Assembly (NCBI GenBank): GCA_019418305.1
Contig: DYCA01000003.1
Location: forward strand, 11,180 to 48,385
Origin: Clostridiales bacterium
Lineage (GTDB): Bacteria > Bacillota > Clostridia > Oscillospirales > Butyricicoccaceae
DNA: 37,206 nt
Direction of reading: 5' to 3'
Shown: positions 1 to 8,436 of the stretch, one piece after another
How the letters are laid out: every line of letters begins with the position of its first letter
Numbering within the stretch: the stretch's first letter is position 1
The notes under the pieces: generated by a model
Seen by the model: the letters and a program-made list of their open reading frames with translations, nothing else
Databases searched by the model: none
Told to the model about the DNA's origin: nothing
Made by a program: the position numbers and the translations under genes

Positions 1-35
1 GTGTTCCCACAGCGCCTTTGCTGTTAACACCTTGC

Positions 36-64
36 ATTATAGCGGGCAAACCCTCCTTTGTCAA
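36..64 (-). promoter_or_regulatory. Consensus sigma-A promoter reading leftward out of the window
   Basis: Read on the minus strand there is TTGACA (64-59), a 17-base spacer and TATAAT (41-36), a perfect match to the consensus. Transcription would start near position 29 and leave the window at its left edge. The first 30 bases form an imperfect hairpin: GTGTT at 1-5 with AACAC at 26-30, and ACAGC at 9-13 with GCTGT at 20-24, so the transcript would begin with a stem-loop. The gene it serves is outside the window and unknown. It is divergent from the glutamate synthase promoter at 189-218. Confidence 0.7.
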
Positions 65-188
65 GGTCTCCGAACACTCTTTTTCACCAGAAAAAACGAT
101 TTGATGCAACCTTCTGAAAACCTGCCGAAAATGTATCGATGATTCTATGCAAATTGTGAAAAAATAATGTTTTCCACCGTTTTTCCGC

Positions 189-218
189 TTGACGCTGTCC
201 CCCGTTGTGCTATACAAT
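189..218 (+). promoter_or_regulatory. Promoter of the glutamate synthase operon
   Basis: TTGACG (189-194) is followed after 18 bases by TACAAT (213-218), or after 16 by TATACA (211-216). Start of transcription would be near 224-226, immediately before the big hairpin at 230-290. No other promoter-like sequence lies between here and the first gene of the operon at 408. Confidence 0.7.
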
Positions 219-225
219 AGGAAAA

Positions 226-293
226 GGACAAAGGCGTCCACGATAACCGGAGATCAAAAAAGGCGGTCTCCGGTTATCGTGGACGCCTTTTTT
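226..293 (+). terminator. Leader terminator (attenuator) of the glutamate synthase operon with six-base-loop hairpin
   Basis: Bases 230-253 are the exact reverse complement of 267-290, giving a 24-bp stem with a 13-base loop, and TTTTTT (288-293) follows, so this is a strong intrinsic terminator starting about five bases after the transcript start. Within it an alternative hairpin can form: GGAC (226-229), loop AAAGGC (230-235), GTCC (236-239). Its loop has A at position 1 and G at position 4, the pattern recognised by ANTAR antiterminators. A weaker second candidate is 242-255, loop ACCGGA, with only three pairs plus an A-G mismatch. Either would use the terminator's 5' arm. The remaining leader (294-407) holds only a small GCCGG/CCGGC hairpin at 344-356 and the ribosome site. 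The terminator is clear; the ANTAR reading is inference. Confidence 0.8.
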
Positions 294-407
294 ATATCGT
301 ATCCTATTTCTCCGCCCCGGCAGCGGTTTCCCGATGAAAGCGCGCCGGCGGCCGGCTTCCCCTGAGCGGGACGCCCTGCAACGCGCATATATAAAGGAGG
401 AAGCACC

Positions 408-1504
408 ATGTTGCAAAAAGAAGGCAAAATCCGTATTCCCGCCGGCTGTGCGATCTCCGGCATCTTCCACAAGGACGGCACACGGGAGAACGGCACGCGC
501 ATCATCGACTCCATCCGCACCATGCACGACCGTTCCAATGGTCTGGGCGGCGGCTTCGCCGGCTATGGTATCTATCCCGAGTACGCAGATTTCTATGCGT
601 TCCATGTATTCTATGATACGCAGAACGCCAAAGACGAATGTGAAAAAGAGCTGGAGCGGCACTTCGACATCGTCAATCTTTCCAAGATTCCGACACGCCG
701 CCATCCCCGCATCACTGACGAGCCGATGATTTGGCGCTATTTCGTCACCCCCCTGCACACCAAGCTGACGGCCAGTCAGCTTGACGAGCGCGAATTCGTC
801 GCCCGTTTCGTCATCCGCATCAACCACACGCTGGACGGCGCATACATCTTCTCTTCTGGCAAGAACATGGGCGTATTCAAGGCCTCCGGTTTCCCGGAGG
901 ACGTGGGCGAATTCTACCGGCTGGAGGACTACGAAGCCTATTCGTGGACCTGCCACGGCCGCTACCCGACCAACACCCCCGGCTGGTGGGGCGGCGCGCA
1001 TCCGTTCGCGCTGCTGGACACCACGGTCGTGCATAACGGCGAAATTTCTTCTTATGATGCAAACCGCCGTTTTATTGAAATGTTCGGCTATTCGTGCGAC
1101 CTGCTGACCGACACTGAGGTCATTACTTACATCGTCGATTATCTTGGCCGCAAGCTCGGGCTGACGCTCGAGGAGATCAGCCGCGTCATCGCCGCACCGT
1201 TCTGGTCTACCATTGAAAAGCAGGAGCCAGCCGAGCGTGAGCGACTGACCTATCTGCGCAACGCATTCGCCTCTCTGATGGTCACCGGTCCGTTCTCCAT
1301 TCTGGTTGGATACGAAGGCGGACTGATGGCGCTCAACGACCGCCTCAAGCTGCGCAGCATGGTAGTCGGCGAAAAGGACGAAACTGTATACATCGCCTCG
1401 GAAGAATGTGCCATCCGCGTGATTGCGCCCGAGCTTGACCGGGTATGGGCGCCGCGCGGCGGAGAGGCTGTCATTGTGAGCTTAAACGACGGAGGGAAGC
1501 AGTA

Positions 1505-1505
<1 letters not shown>
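408..1505 (+). CDS. Glutamate synthase glutaminase subunit (class II glutamine amidotransferase)
   Basis: This 365-residue cytoplasmic protein should hydrolyse glutamine and pass ammonia to the FMN core encoded next. It matches the stand-alone glutaminase domain of archaeal/clostridial split glutamate synthases. The likely nucleophile is Cys14 in an AGCAISG context, preceded by 13 residues that would need removal to free the N-terminal cysteine. Other family signatures seen are HGRYPTNTPG and HNGEISS, the substrate and oxyanion regions. The ATG at 408 has a GGAGG seven bases upstream. Its stop overlaps the next start by one base (TAATG), so the two are translationally coupled. It is the first gene of the operon behind the attenuator at 226-293. 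Confidence 0.9.
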
Positions 1506-3010
<1,505 letters not shown>

Positions 3011-3024
3011 GGAGGAAAGCAACG

Positions 3025-3453
3025 ATGAAACGGGTTTATGTCAACGAAAAATGGTGCCTCGGCTGCCATTTGTGCGAATATTACTGCGCCTTTGCCAACT
3101 CCGGCAAGTCCTCGATGGTCAAGGCGCTCAAAGACCATAAAATTGCGCCGCGTATCCGCATTGAGGAGCGCAACAACATTTCCTTTGCAGTCAACTGCCG
3201 CCACTGCACCGACCCGCTGTGCGTCAAGGGCTGCATTTCGGGCGCGCTGACCATTGTGGACGGTGCGGTGCAGATCGACTCGGACAAGTGCGTCGGCTGT
3301 TACACCTGCATCCTGTCCTGTCCATACGGTGCACTGTCCACCTCCAACGAGGGCGCTATCCAGAAATGCGAGCTGTGCGCCAAGAACGAGTTTGGCCAGC
3401 CCATGTGCGTACAGGGCTGTCCGAACAAGGCCATTGTATACGAGGAGAGGTGA
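3025..3453 (+). CDS. Four-cluster ferredoxin-like electron-transfer subunit
   Basis: This small 142-residue iron-sulfur protein has sixteen cysteines in four groups: Cys11-14-17-21, Cys58-61-66-70, Cys89-92-95-99 and Cys115-118-128-132. The pattern is that of HycB/DmsB-type polyferredoxins, able to hold four [4Fe-4S] clusters. It has no signal peptide, so it is cytoplasmic. It lies between the synthase core and the FAD oxidoreductase, 14 bases after one and 5 before the other, with AGGAGG before its ATG. It most likely carries electrons between the flavoprotein and the synthase core. It could also accept electrons from other reductases; that is not visible here. Confidence 0.85.
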   Translation: MKRVYVNEKWCLGCHLCEYYCAFANSGKSSMVKALKDHKIAPRIRIEERNNISFAVNCRHCTDPLCVKGCISGALTIVDGAVQIDSDKCVGCYTCILSCPYGALSTSNEGAIQKCELCAKNEFGQPMCVQGCPNKAIVYEER

Positions 3454-3458
3454 AACGC

Positions 3459-4697
3459 ATGAATTACGTGATTATTGGCAACGGCACCGCCGCGGTCGGC
3501 ACGATTGAGGGCATCCGCGCCGTCGATCCCACCGGTCCCATCACGGTCATTTCGGATGAGATTTATCCAGTGTACGGCCGTCCGCTGATCTCCTATCTGC
3601 TGCTCGGCAAAACGACCGAGGACAAAATGCTGCACTACCGTCCGGCCGACTTTTACGAGACAAACGGTGTTAAAACCATGCTGGGCCGCACCGTCACGAA
3701 AATCGACCCTGCGGCAAAGACCGTGCTGCTCGAAGGCGGCGAGACCGTCCCCTATGACAAGCTGTGCATCTGCACCGGCTCGCGGCCGTTCGTCCCGCCC
3801 ATGGAGGGGCTGGAAACCGTGCAGAACAAGACCAGCTTTATGACGCTCGACGATGCCAAGCGTCTGAACACCATGCTGGGTGAGGGCAACGGCAAGAGAG
3901 TGCTCATCATCGGCGCGGGCCTGATTGGTCTGAAATGTGCTGAGGGCATCTATCAGCGTGTCAAAGAGCTGACGGTCATCGACCTTGCCCCTCGCATTCT
4001 GCCTAACGTATTGACTGAAGCGCCTGCCGCCATTATCCAGAAGCACATCGAAAGCAAAGGCGTGCACTTCATCCTTGGCGACAGCGTCGCCCGCTTTGAC
4101 GGCGGCACCGCCACCCTGCAAAGCGGCGGCACGATTGACTTTGACGTGCTGGTCATCGCGGTCGGCGTGCGGCCGAACACCGAGCTTGCCGCCGAGGCAG
4201 GCTGCGAAGTGAACCGCGGCATCCTGACCGACAACCGCTCCGCCACCACCGTGCCGGACATTTACGCAGCGGGCGACTGCACGGTATCGCATGACATTAC
4301 TGCGGACACCGACCGTATTCTCGCCATCCTGCCTAACGCCTATATGCAGGGCGAAACCGCAGGCCGCAACATGGCGGGCGGCAAAACGTCCTTTGAAAAG
4401 GCCATCCCCATGAACGCATCCGGCTTTATGGGCCTGCATATGATTACTGCCGGCTCTTACGACGGCGACACCTATCTCGAGCAGGACGAAGAACACTACA
4501 AACTGCTGGTGACGCGCGACAATCATCTGGTCGGCTTCATCATGATCGGCGATGTGGACCGTGCGGGCATCTATACCTCTCTTATCCGCGAGCGCACCCC
4601 ACTCGACACCATCGACTTCGACCTCATTCGTGAAAAGCCGCAGCTGATGGCATTCTCCCGCGCCGAACGCGCGAAAAAGTTAGGAGGCGCACACTGA
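3459..4697 (+). CDS. FAD/NAD(P)-dependent oxidoreductase, probable glutamate synthase reductase subunit
   Basis: This 412-residue flavoprotein belongs to the pyridine-nucleotide-disulfide oxidoreductase superfamily. An FAD-binding start (VIIGNGTAA), an NAD-binding GAGLIGLKCAEG in the middle and the second FAD motif IYAAGDC are all visible. It resembles NirB-N/rubredoxin-reductase-like enzymes, not classical GltD, and has no fused ferredoxin domain; the separate polyferredoxin upstream may substitute. The ATG at 3459 is chosen because GGAGAGG lies eight bases upstream; a GTG at 3450 is in frame but overlaps that site. The stop overlaps the next start by one base (TGATG). The predicted role is feeding NAD(P)H electrons into the synthase. 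Confidence 0.85.
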   Translation: MNYVIIGNGTAAVGTIEGIRAVDPTGPITVISDEIYPVYGRPLISYLLLGKTTEDKMLHYRPADFYETNGVKTMLGRTVTKIDPAAKTVLLEGGETVPYDKLCICTGSRPFVPPMEGLETVQNKTSFMTLDDAKRLNTMLGEGNGKRVLIIGAGLIGLKCAEGIYQRVKELTVIDLAPRILPNVLTEAPAAIIQKHIESKGVHFILGDSVARFDGGTATLQSGGTIDFDVLVIAVGVRPNTELAAEAGCEVNRGILTDNRSATTVPDIYAAGDCTVSHDITADTDRILAILPNAYMQGETAGRNMAGGKTSFEKAIPMNASGFMGLHMITAGSYDGDTYLEQDEEHYKLLVTRDNHLVGFIMIGDVDRAGIYTSLIRERTPLDTIDFDLIREKPQLMAFSRAERAKKLGGAH

Positions 4698-5425
4698 TGA
4701 CCACCGTACAGGCAAACCTTACCTATTATCAGCAGCTCAATGAGCAGATTCGCGCGATTGACGACACCGACATCACGGTCGAAAACGTAATCGGCCAGCG
4801 ATACATCGGCTGCGGCTCAGCGGATCACACCATCACCATCCACGGCACGCCCGGCAACGGCCTTGGACAGTACCTGAGCGGATCGACCATCGAGGTGTTC
4901 GGCAACGCACAGGAAGCGGTCGGCGACACCATGAACAAAGGCGACATCATCATCCATGGCAACGTGGGCGATGCCTGCGGCTACGGCATGCGCGGCGGCC
5001 GCATCTTCATTCAAGGCGACTGCGGCTATCGCGGCGGCATTCATATGAAGGCCTATGAGCAGCACTTCCCCGTCATCGTTATCGGCGGCAAAGCCGGCTC
5101 GTTCCTCGGCGAATATCAGGCCGGCGGCCTGATTCTGGTACTGGGCCAAGGACAAAACGGCGCATACCCTGCGGGAAATTTCTGCGGCACCGGTATGCAC
5201 GGCGGCAAAATTGTGTTAAGATGTGATAAAGCCCCGGCCGGTCTGCCGCGTCAGGTACTGGTCAGCCCGGCGTCGCAGGCGGACCTCGACGGCATCGCGC
5301 CGTATGTTGAGGAATACTGCCGTCATTTCGGCGGCGACGCTGCCGCTCTGCTCGGGCAGCAATATTATGTACTGTCCCCCAATCCGGAGGCCGGTTACCA
5401 TCAGCTTTATACCTATGAATCCTGA
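4697..5425 (+). CDS. Glutamate synthase GXGXG-domain subunit
   Basis: This 242-residue protein corresponds to the C-terminal structural domain of large-subunit glutamate synthases, a right-handed beta-helix built from repeated G-x-x-G-x-G units. Such repeats run through the protein, for example GNGLGQYLSG, GDACGYGMRGG and GGKAGSFLGEYQAGG. In the split enzyme it packs against the glutaminase and FMN subunits; it has no chemistry of its own. The start overlaps the previous stop by one base and has AGGAGG about nine bases upstream. With the four upstream genes it completes a full glutamate synthase. Confidence 0.9.
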   Translation: MTTVQANLTYYQQLNEQIRAIDDTDITVENVIGQRYIGCGSADHTITIHGTPGNGLGQYLSGSTIEVFGNAQEAVGDTMNKGDIIIHGNVGDACGYGMRGGRIFIQGDCGYRGGIHMKAYEQHFPVIVIGGKAGSFLGEYQAGGLILVLGQGQNGAYPAGNFCGTGMHGGKIVLRCDKAPAGLPRQVLVSPASQADLDGIAPYVEEYCRHFGGDAAALLGQQYYVLSPNPEAGYHQLYTYES

Positions 5426-5475
5426 TTTTGTGCCTCATCGGCATATCATACTTTTCAGAGAGGAGCGCGGCTCTT

Positions 5476-6795
5476 ATGGATACCACCATGCACGAAGTCA
5501 TACAATTTATCGAGGAGAATGACGTTAAATTCATCCGTCTGGCCTTTTGCGATATCTTCGGCAACCAGAAAAATATTGCCATCATGCCAACCGAGCTGAC
5601 CCGTGCGTTTGAACACGGCATCCACTTCAATGCATCCTCGCTGCGCGGCTTCCTCAACGTGGACGCCTCCGACCTGCTGTTATTCCCCGACCCGGCAACG
5701 CTGTCCGTGCTGCCGTGGCGACCTGCACAGGGACGTGTGGTGCGTTTCTACTGCGATATCCGGTATCCGGACGGCACGCCCTTCGAGGGCGACGGTCGCC
5801 GTCTGCTCCGTGAAGCAAGCCGCCGCGCCCGTCAGTCGGGCTATTCCATCACAATGGGTACGGCAAGCGAGTTTTACCTGTTCGAGCTGGATGAAAACGG
5901 GCATCCCACCATCATTCCACACGACCACGGCGAATATTTCGACGTGGCGCCGCTGGACAAGGCCGAAAACGTGCGTCGCCAAATCTGCCTGACGCTCGAG
6001 GAAATGAATATCCAGCCGGAATCTTCGCATCATGAGCAAGGCCCCGGACAGCACGAAATCGACTTCCGCTATGCAGAAGCGCTTGAGGCAGCGGATAATT
6101 TTGTCACCTTTAAATGGGTGGTCAAATCCATGGCCGCATCGAGCGGCTTGTACGCTTCGTTCCTGCCAAAACCCCTGCCCAGCATTCCCGGCAGCGGCCT
6201 GCACCTGTCCATTTCCATCATGCGGAATGGAGAAAACCTGTTCCATCCGGGCTTTGACCAAAGCGAAGCAGGACGCAGCTTTGTTGCGGGCATTTTACAG
6301 CACGCAGCGGAAATGACCATATTCGGCAATCCGCTGACCAACTCGTTCCAACGTCTGGGCGAGTTTGAAGCACCCAAGTATATTACCTGGTCGCATCAGA
6401 ACCGCTCGCCGCTGATTGCCGTGCCACTGGCAAACGGCAAACTGGCCAACCGCATGAAAGTACGCTCGTTCGACGGCTGCATCAATCCCTATATCGTTTT
6501 TGCTCTGCTCATCCACGCGGGTCTGGACGGCATCGAACAACACCTCCCCCTTGCTCCCGCGTGCAATGACAACCTGTTCACCGCCTCGGACGCGGTGCGC
6601 GCCCAGTATCAGGCACTGCCCGGTTCGTTGTGCGAAGCCATCCGCTGCGCACAGGACAGCCCCTTTATCGCCCGTCACCTTCCGGTCAAAACGCGCGAAG
6701 CGTTTTTCGCTGCCAAGCAGGTCGAGCATGACCGCATTGCGCTGGCGGACGACCGTTTTTCCGCTGAGCGTGCGCTGTACTTCGAGCGCTACTGA
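5476..6795 (+). CDS. Glutamine-synthetase-like protein with degraded active site
   Basis: This is a 439-residue type I glutamine synthetase homologue of normal length with both beta-grasp and catalytic domains. Several signatures are intact: SHHEQGPGQHEIDF with Glu187 and Glu194, GSGLH with His243, FEAPKY with Glu298, NRS with Arg310, and Arg330. By motif alignment four residues needed in enterobacterial enzymes are changed: Asn52 (for Asp50), Ala130 (for Glu129), Ala315 (for Arg344) and Lys328 (for Glu357). Two of the three ligands of the second metal site are therefore missing. It may be a non-catalytic sensor or regulator; reduced or altered activity is also possible. ATG 5476 has AGGAG ten bases upstream. 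It sits between the glutamate synthase and the ANTAR gene. Confidence 0.85.
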   Translation: MDTTMHEVIQFIEENDVKFIRLAFCDIFGNQKNIAIMPTELTRAFEHGIHFNASSLRGFLNVDASDLLLFPDPATLSVLPWRPAQGRVVRFYCDIRYPDGTPFEGDGRRLLREASRRARQSGYSITMGTASEFYLFELDENGHPTIIPHDHGEYFDVAPLDKAENVRRQICLTLEEMNIQPESSHHEQGPGQHEIDFRYAEALEAADNFVTFKWVVKSMAASSGLYASFLPKPLPSIPGSGLHLSISIMRNGENLFHPGFDQSEAGRSFVAGILQHAAEMTIFGNPLTNSFQRLGEFEAPKYITWSHQNRSPLIAVPLANGKLANRMKVRSFDGCINPYIVFALLIHAGLDGIEQHLPLAPACNDNLFTASDAVRAQYQALPGSLCEAIRCAQDSPFIARHLPVKTREAFFAAKQVEHDRIALADDRFSAERALYFERY

Positions 6796-6834
6796 TTTCA
6801 CTCCCATCCTTACCCGAAAGGAGGGAAACGCTGC

Positions 6835-7410
6835 TTGGAACGCATTATGATCGTTTCCGCCACGCAAAAATCCCATGCCATGCTAACACAATTTCTCACC
6901 TCCTGCGGTGTGCAGGCCAAAACTGTTGCGGTCTCCTCCGGTTCAGAGGCCCGCCGCACACTGGTGGACGGCGACTTTGATCTGGTTCTGGTCAATACGC
7001 CGCTGCCGGATGAGTTCGGCCACGAGCTGGCGCAAACCGCTGCGTGCGACACGCTTGCAGGCGTTATCCTGCTCGCGAAAGCAGAGGTAGCCGACAGCGT
7101 TGCCGAAAAAGTAGAGGACGACGGCGTGTTCGTCATACCCAAGCCACTTTCGCGCGTGCTGTTTTTACAGGCACTGCGCATGACGCGCGCCGCACGTTCG
7201 CGGCTGACCGGCCTGCGCAAGGAAAACCGTCGTTTACAGCAGCGCATCGAGGATATCCGTCTGGTTGACCGCGCCAAGTGCCTGCTGATTGAATGCTGCT
7301 CGATGAGTGAGCCCGAAGCACACGCCTATATCGAACAACAGGCCATGAATCAGCGGCGCACCAAGCGGGAAATTGCGGAACATATTATCTCCGGCGGCAC
7401 GCCGGAATGA
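6835..7410 (+). CDS. ANTAR-domain antiterminator with pseudo-receiver
   Basis: This 191-residue cytoplasmic regulator has a receiver-like domain (about 1-115), a helical linker rich in charged residues (115-140) and a C-terminal ANTAR RNA-binding domain (about 130-187, with RAKCLLIE, EPEAHAYIEQQAM and TKREIAEHII). The receiver lacks the acidic pair (IVSATQ instead of a DD motif) and has Asn54 where phospho-aspartate is expected; Lys103 is kept. It therefore probably does not respond to phosphorylation. A TTG start is chosen because AAGGAGGG lies nine bases before it, whereas the in-frame ATG at 6847 is too far away. ANTAR proteins let polymerase read through leader terminators by binding paired six-base-loop hairpins. 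The operon's own leader (226-293) is the obvious candidate target. Confidence 0.85.
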   Translation: MERIMIVSATQKSHAMLTQFLTSCGVQAKTVAVSSGSEARRTLVDGDFDLVLVNTPLPDEFGHELAQTAACDTLAGVILLAKAEVADSVAEKVEDDGVFVIPKPLSRVLFLQALRMTRAARSRLTGLRKENRRLQQRIEDIRLVDRAKCLLIECCSMSEPEAHAYIEQQAMNQRRTKREIAEHIISGGTPE

Positions 7411-7505
7411 CCCGCTTTTGTGCGATACCGCCCAAACTATCCATCTCGCTGCGACAAATTTTTTCCCCTTTTTTTGAAATGGATAGAGAAATTCCCGACG
7501 GATTA

Positions 7506-7514
7506 TGATATACT
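7506..7514 (+). promoter_or_regulatory. Extended -10 promoter of the dapF operon
   Basis: TGATATACT is an extended -10 element (TG, one base, TATACT at 7509-7514). There is no good -35 box at 17 bases, as expected for this class. The start of transcription would be about 7520-7522, inside the left arm of the following hairpin. An 8-bp inverted repeat, CTATCCAT (7437-7444) and ATGGATAG (7479-7486), flanks the upstream region and could be a binding site. No clear terminator for the preceding operon was found between 7411 and 7505. Confidence 0.6.
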
Positions 7515-7567
7515 AAATGGTATATGAGCAACTGCCTGCTGATCGGTCTGCTCATATACCATTTTTT
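7515..7567 (+). terminator. Leader terminator hairpin ahead of dapF
   Basis: Bases 7515-7530 are the exact reverse complement of 7549-7564, a 16-bp stem with an 18-base loop, followed by T6 (7562-7567). It begins where transcription should start and ends 23 bases before the dapF start codon, so it acts as an attenuator or protects the 5' end. An alternative small hairpin, AGCA (7527-7530), loop ACTGCC, TGCT (7537-7540), also has A1 and G4 in a six-base loop. No convincing second hairpin is present, so ANTAR control here is only a possibility. Confidence 0.7.
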
Positions 7568-7590
7568 GTTTTATCAAGGAGGGAGCCCGC

Positions 7591-8436
7591 TTGAAGCTGT
7601 CCTTCACCAAGATGCACGGCTGCGGCAACAACTACATTTATTTCAACTGTTTTGACCAGACGGTACCCGATCCTGCGTCGCTCTCCGTCCGGCTGAGTGA
7701 GCCGCACTTCGGCATCGGCGGCGACGGCATCATCCTTATCTCCCCTTCGGACAAAGCGGATGCGCAGATGCGCATCTTCAACGCCGACGGGTCGGAGGGC
7801 AAGATGTGCGGTAACGGCATTCGCTGCGTCGGCAAGTATCTGTACGACAACGGCATGACCGACGGACGCACCACCATCACGGTCGACACGCTTTCGGGCG
7901 TAAAAACACTTGAGCTGACCGTCAAAGACAGCAAAATGACATCTGCTCGCGTGGACATGGGCGCGGCCATCTTGAAGCCTGCCGACATTCCGGTTGACCT
8001 CGAAGGCGACACGGTCATCGGCGCGCCAATCGTCGTAGACGAAAAAGTGTACCACATGACCTGCGTCTCCATGGGAAACCCGCATTGTGTCATCTTCCTC
8101 GATGAGGACATTGACGGGCTGGACCTCGAGCGGATCGGCCCCAAATTTGAGCACCATGCGCTGTTCCCTGAGCGCGTCAACACCGAGTTCGTGAACGTCC
8201 TGTCGGACGGCACGCTCAAGATGCGCGTGTGGGAGCGCGGTTCGGGTGAAACCTGGGCCTGCGGCACAGGCGCATGCGCGGTGGGCGTGGCCGCGGTGCT
8301 GACCGGACGCGCACAAAAAGGCGAGGATATCACCGTACATCTGCGCGGCGGCGACCTGACCGTGCGCTACACCGACCAGACCGTGTTCATGACGGGCGCG
8401 GCAACAACCGTATTTAAGGGGGAAATCGAGTTATGA
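7591..8436 (+). CDS. dapF: Diaminopimelate epimerase
   Basis: Interconverts LL- and meso-diaminopimelate in lysine and peptidoglycan synthesis. At 281 residues it has the usual length. The two active-site cysteines are in MCGNGIRC and WACGTGAC, the acid-base pair of the family; MHGCGNN at the N-terminus and FGIGGDG are also typical. The start is TTG, fixed by AAGGAGGG eight bases upstream. Its stop overlaps the pyrG start by four bases (ATGA). It forms a unit with pyrG and dapL behind the attenuator at 7515-7567. Confidence 0.95.
   Translation: MKLSFTKMHGCGNNYIYFNCFDQTVPDPASLSVRLSEPHFGIGGDGIILISPSDKADAQMRIFNADGSEGKMCGNGIRCVGKYLYDNGMTDGRTTITVDTLSGVKTLELTVKDSKMTSARVDMGAAILKPADIPVDLEGDTVIGAPIVVDEKVYHMTCVSMGNPHCVIFLDEDIDGLDLERIGPKFEHHALFPERVNTEFVNVLSDGTLKMRVWERGSGETWACGTGACAVGVAAVLTGRAQKGEDITVHLRGGDLTVRYTDQTVFMTGAATTVFKGEIEL

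Noticed and set aside
3219..3458. In-frame upstream extension of the flavoprotein, hinting at a fusion or frameshift with the ferredoxin
   Set aside because: The extension is out-of-frame reading of the ferredoxin gene; the flavoprotein has its own ribosome site and family-like start at 3459.
7411..7505. Terminator of the nitrogen operon
   Set aside because: T-rich stretches occur but no hairpin directly precedes them; I cannot support an intrinsic terminator.
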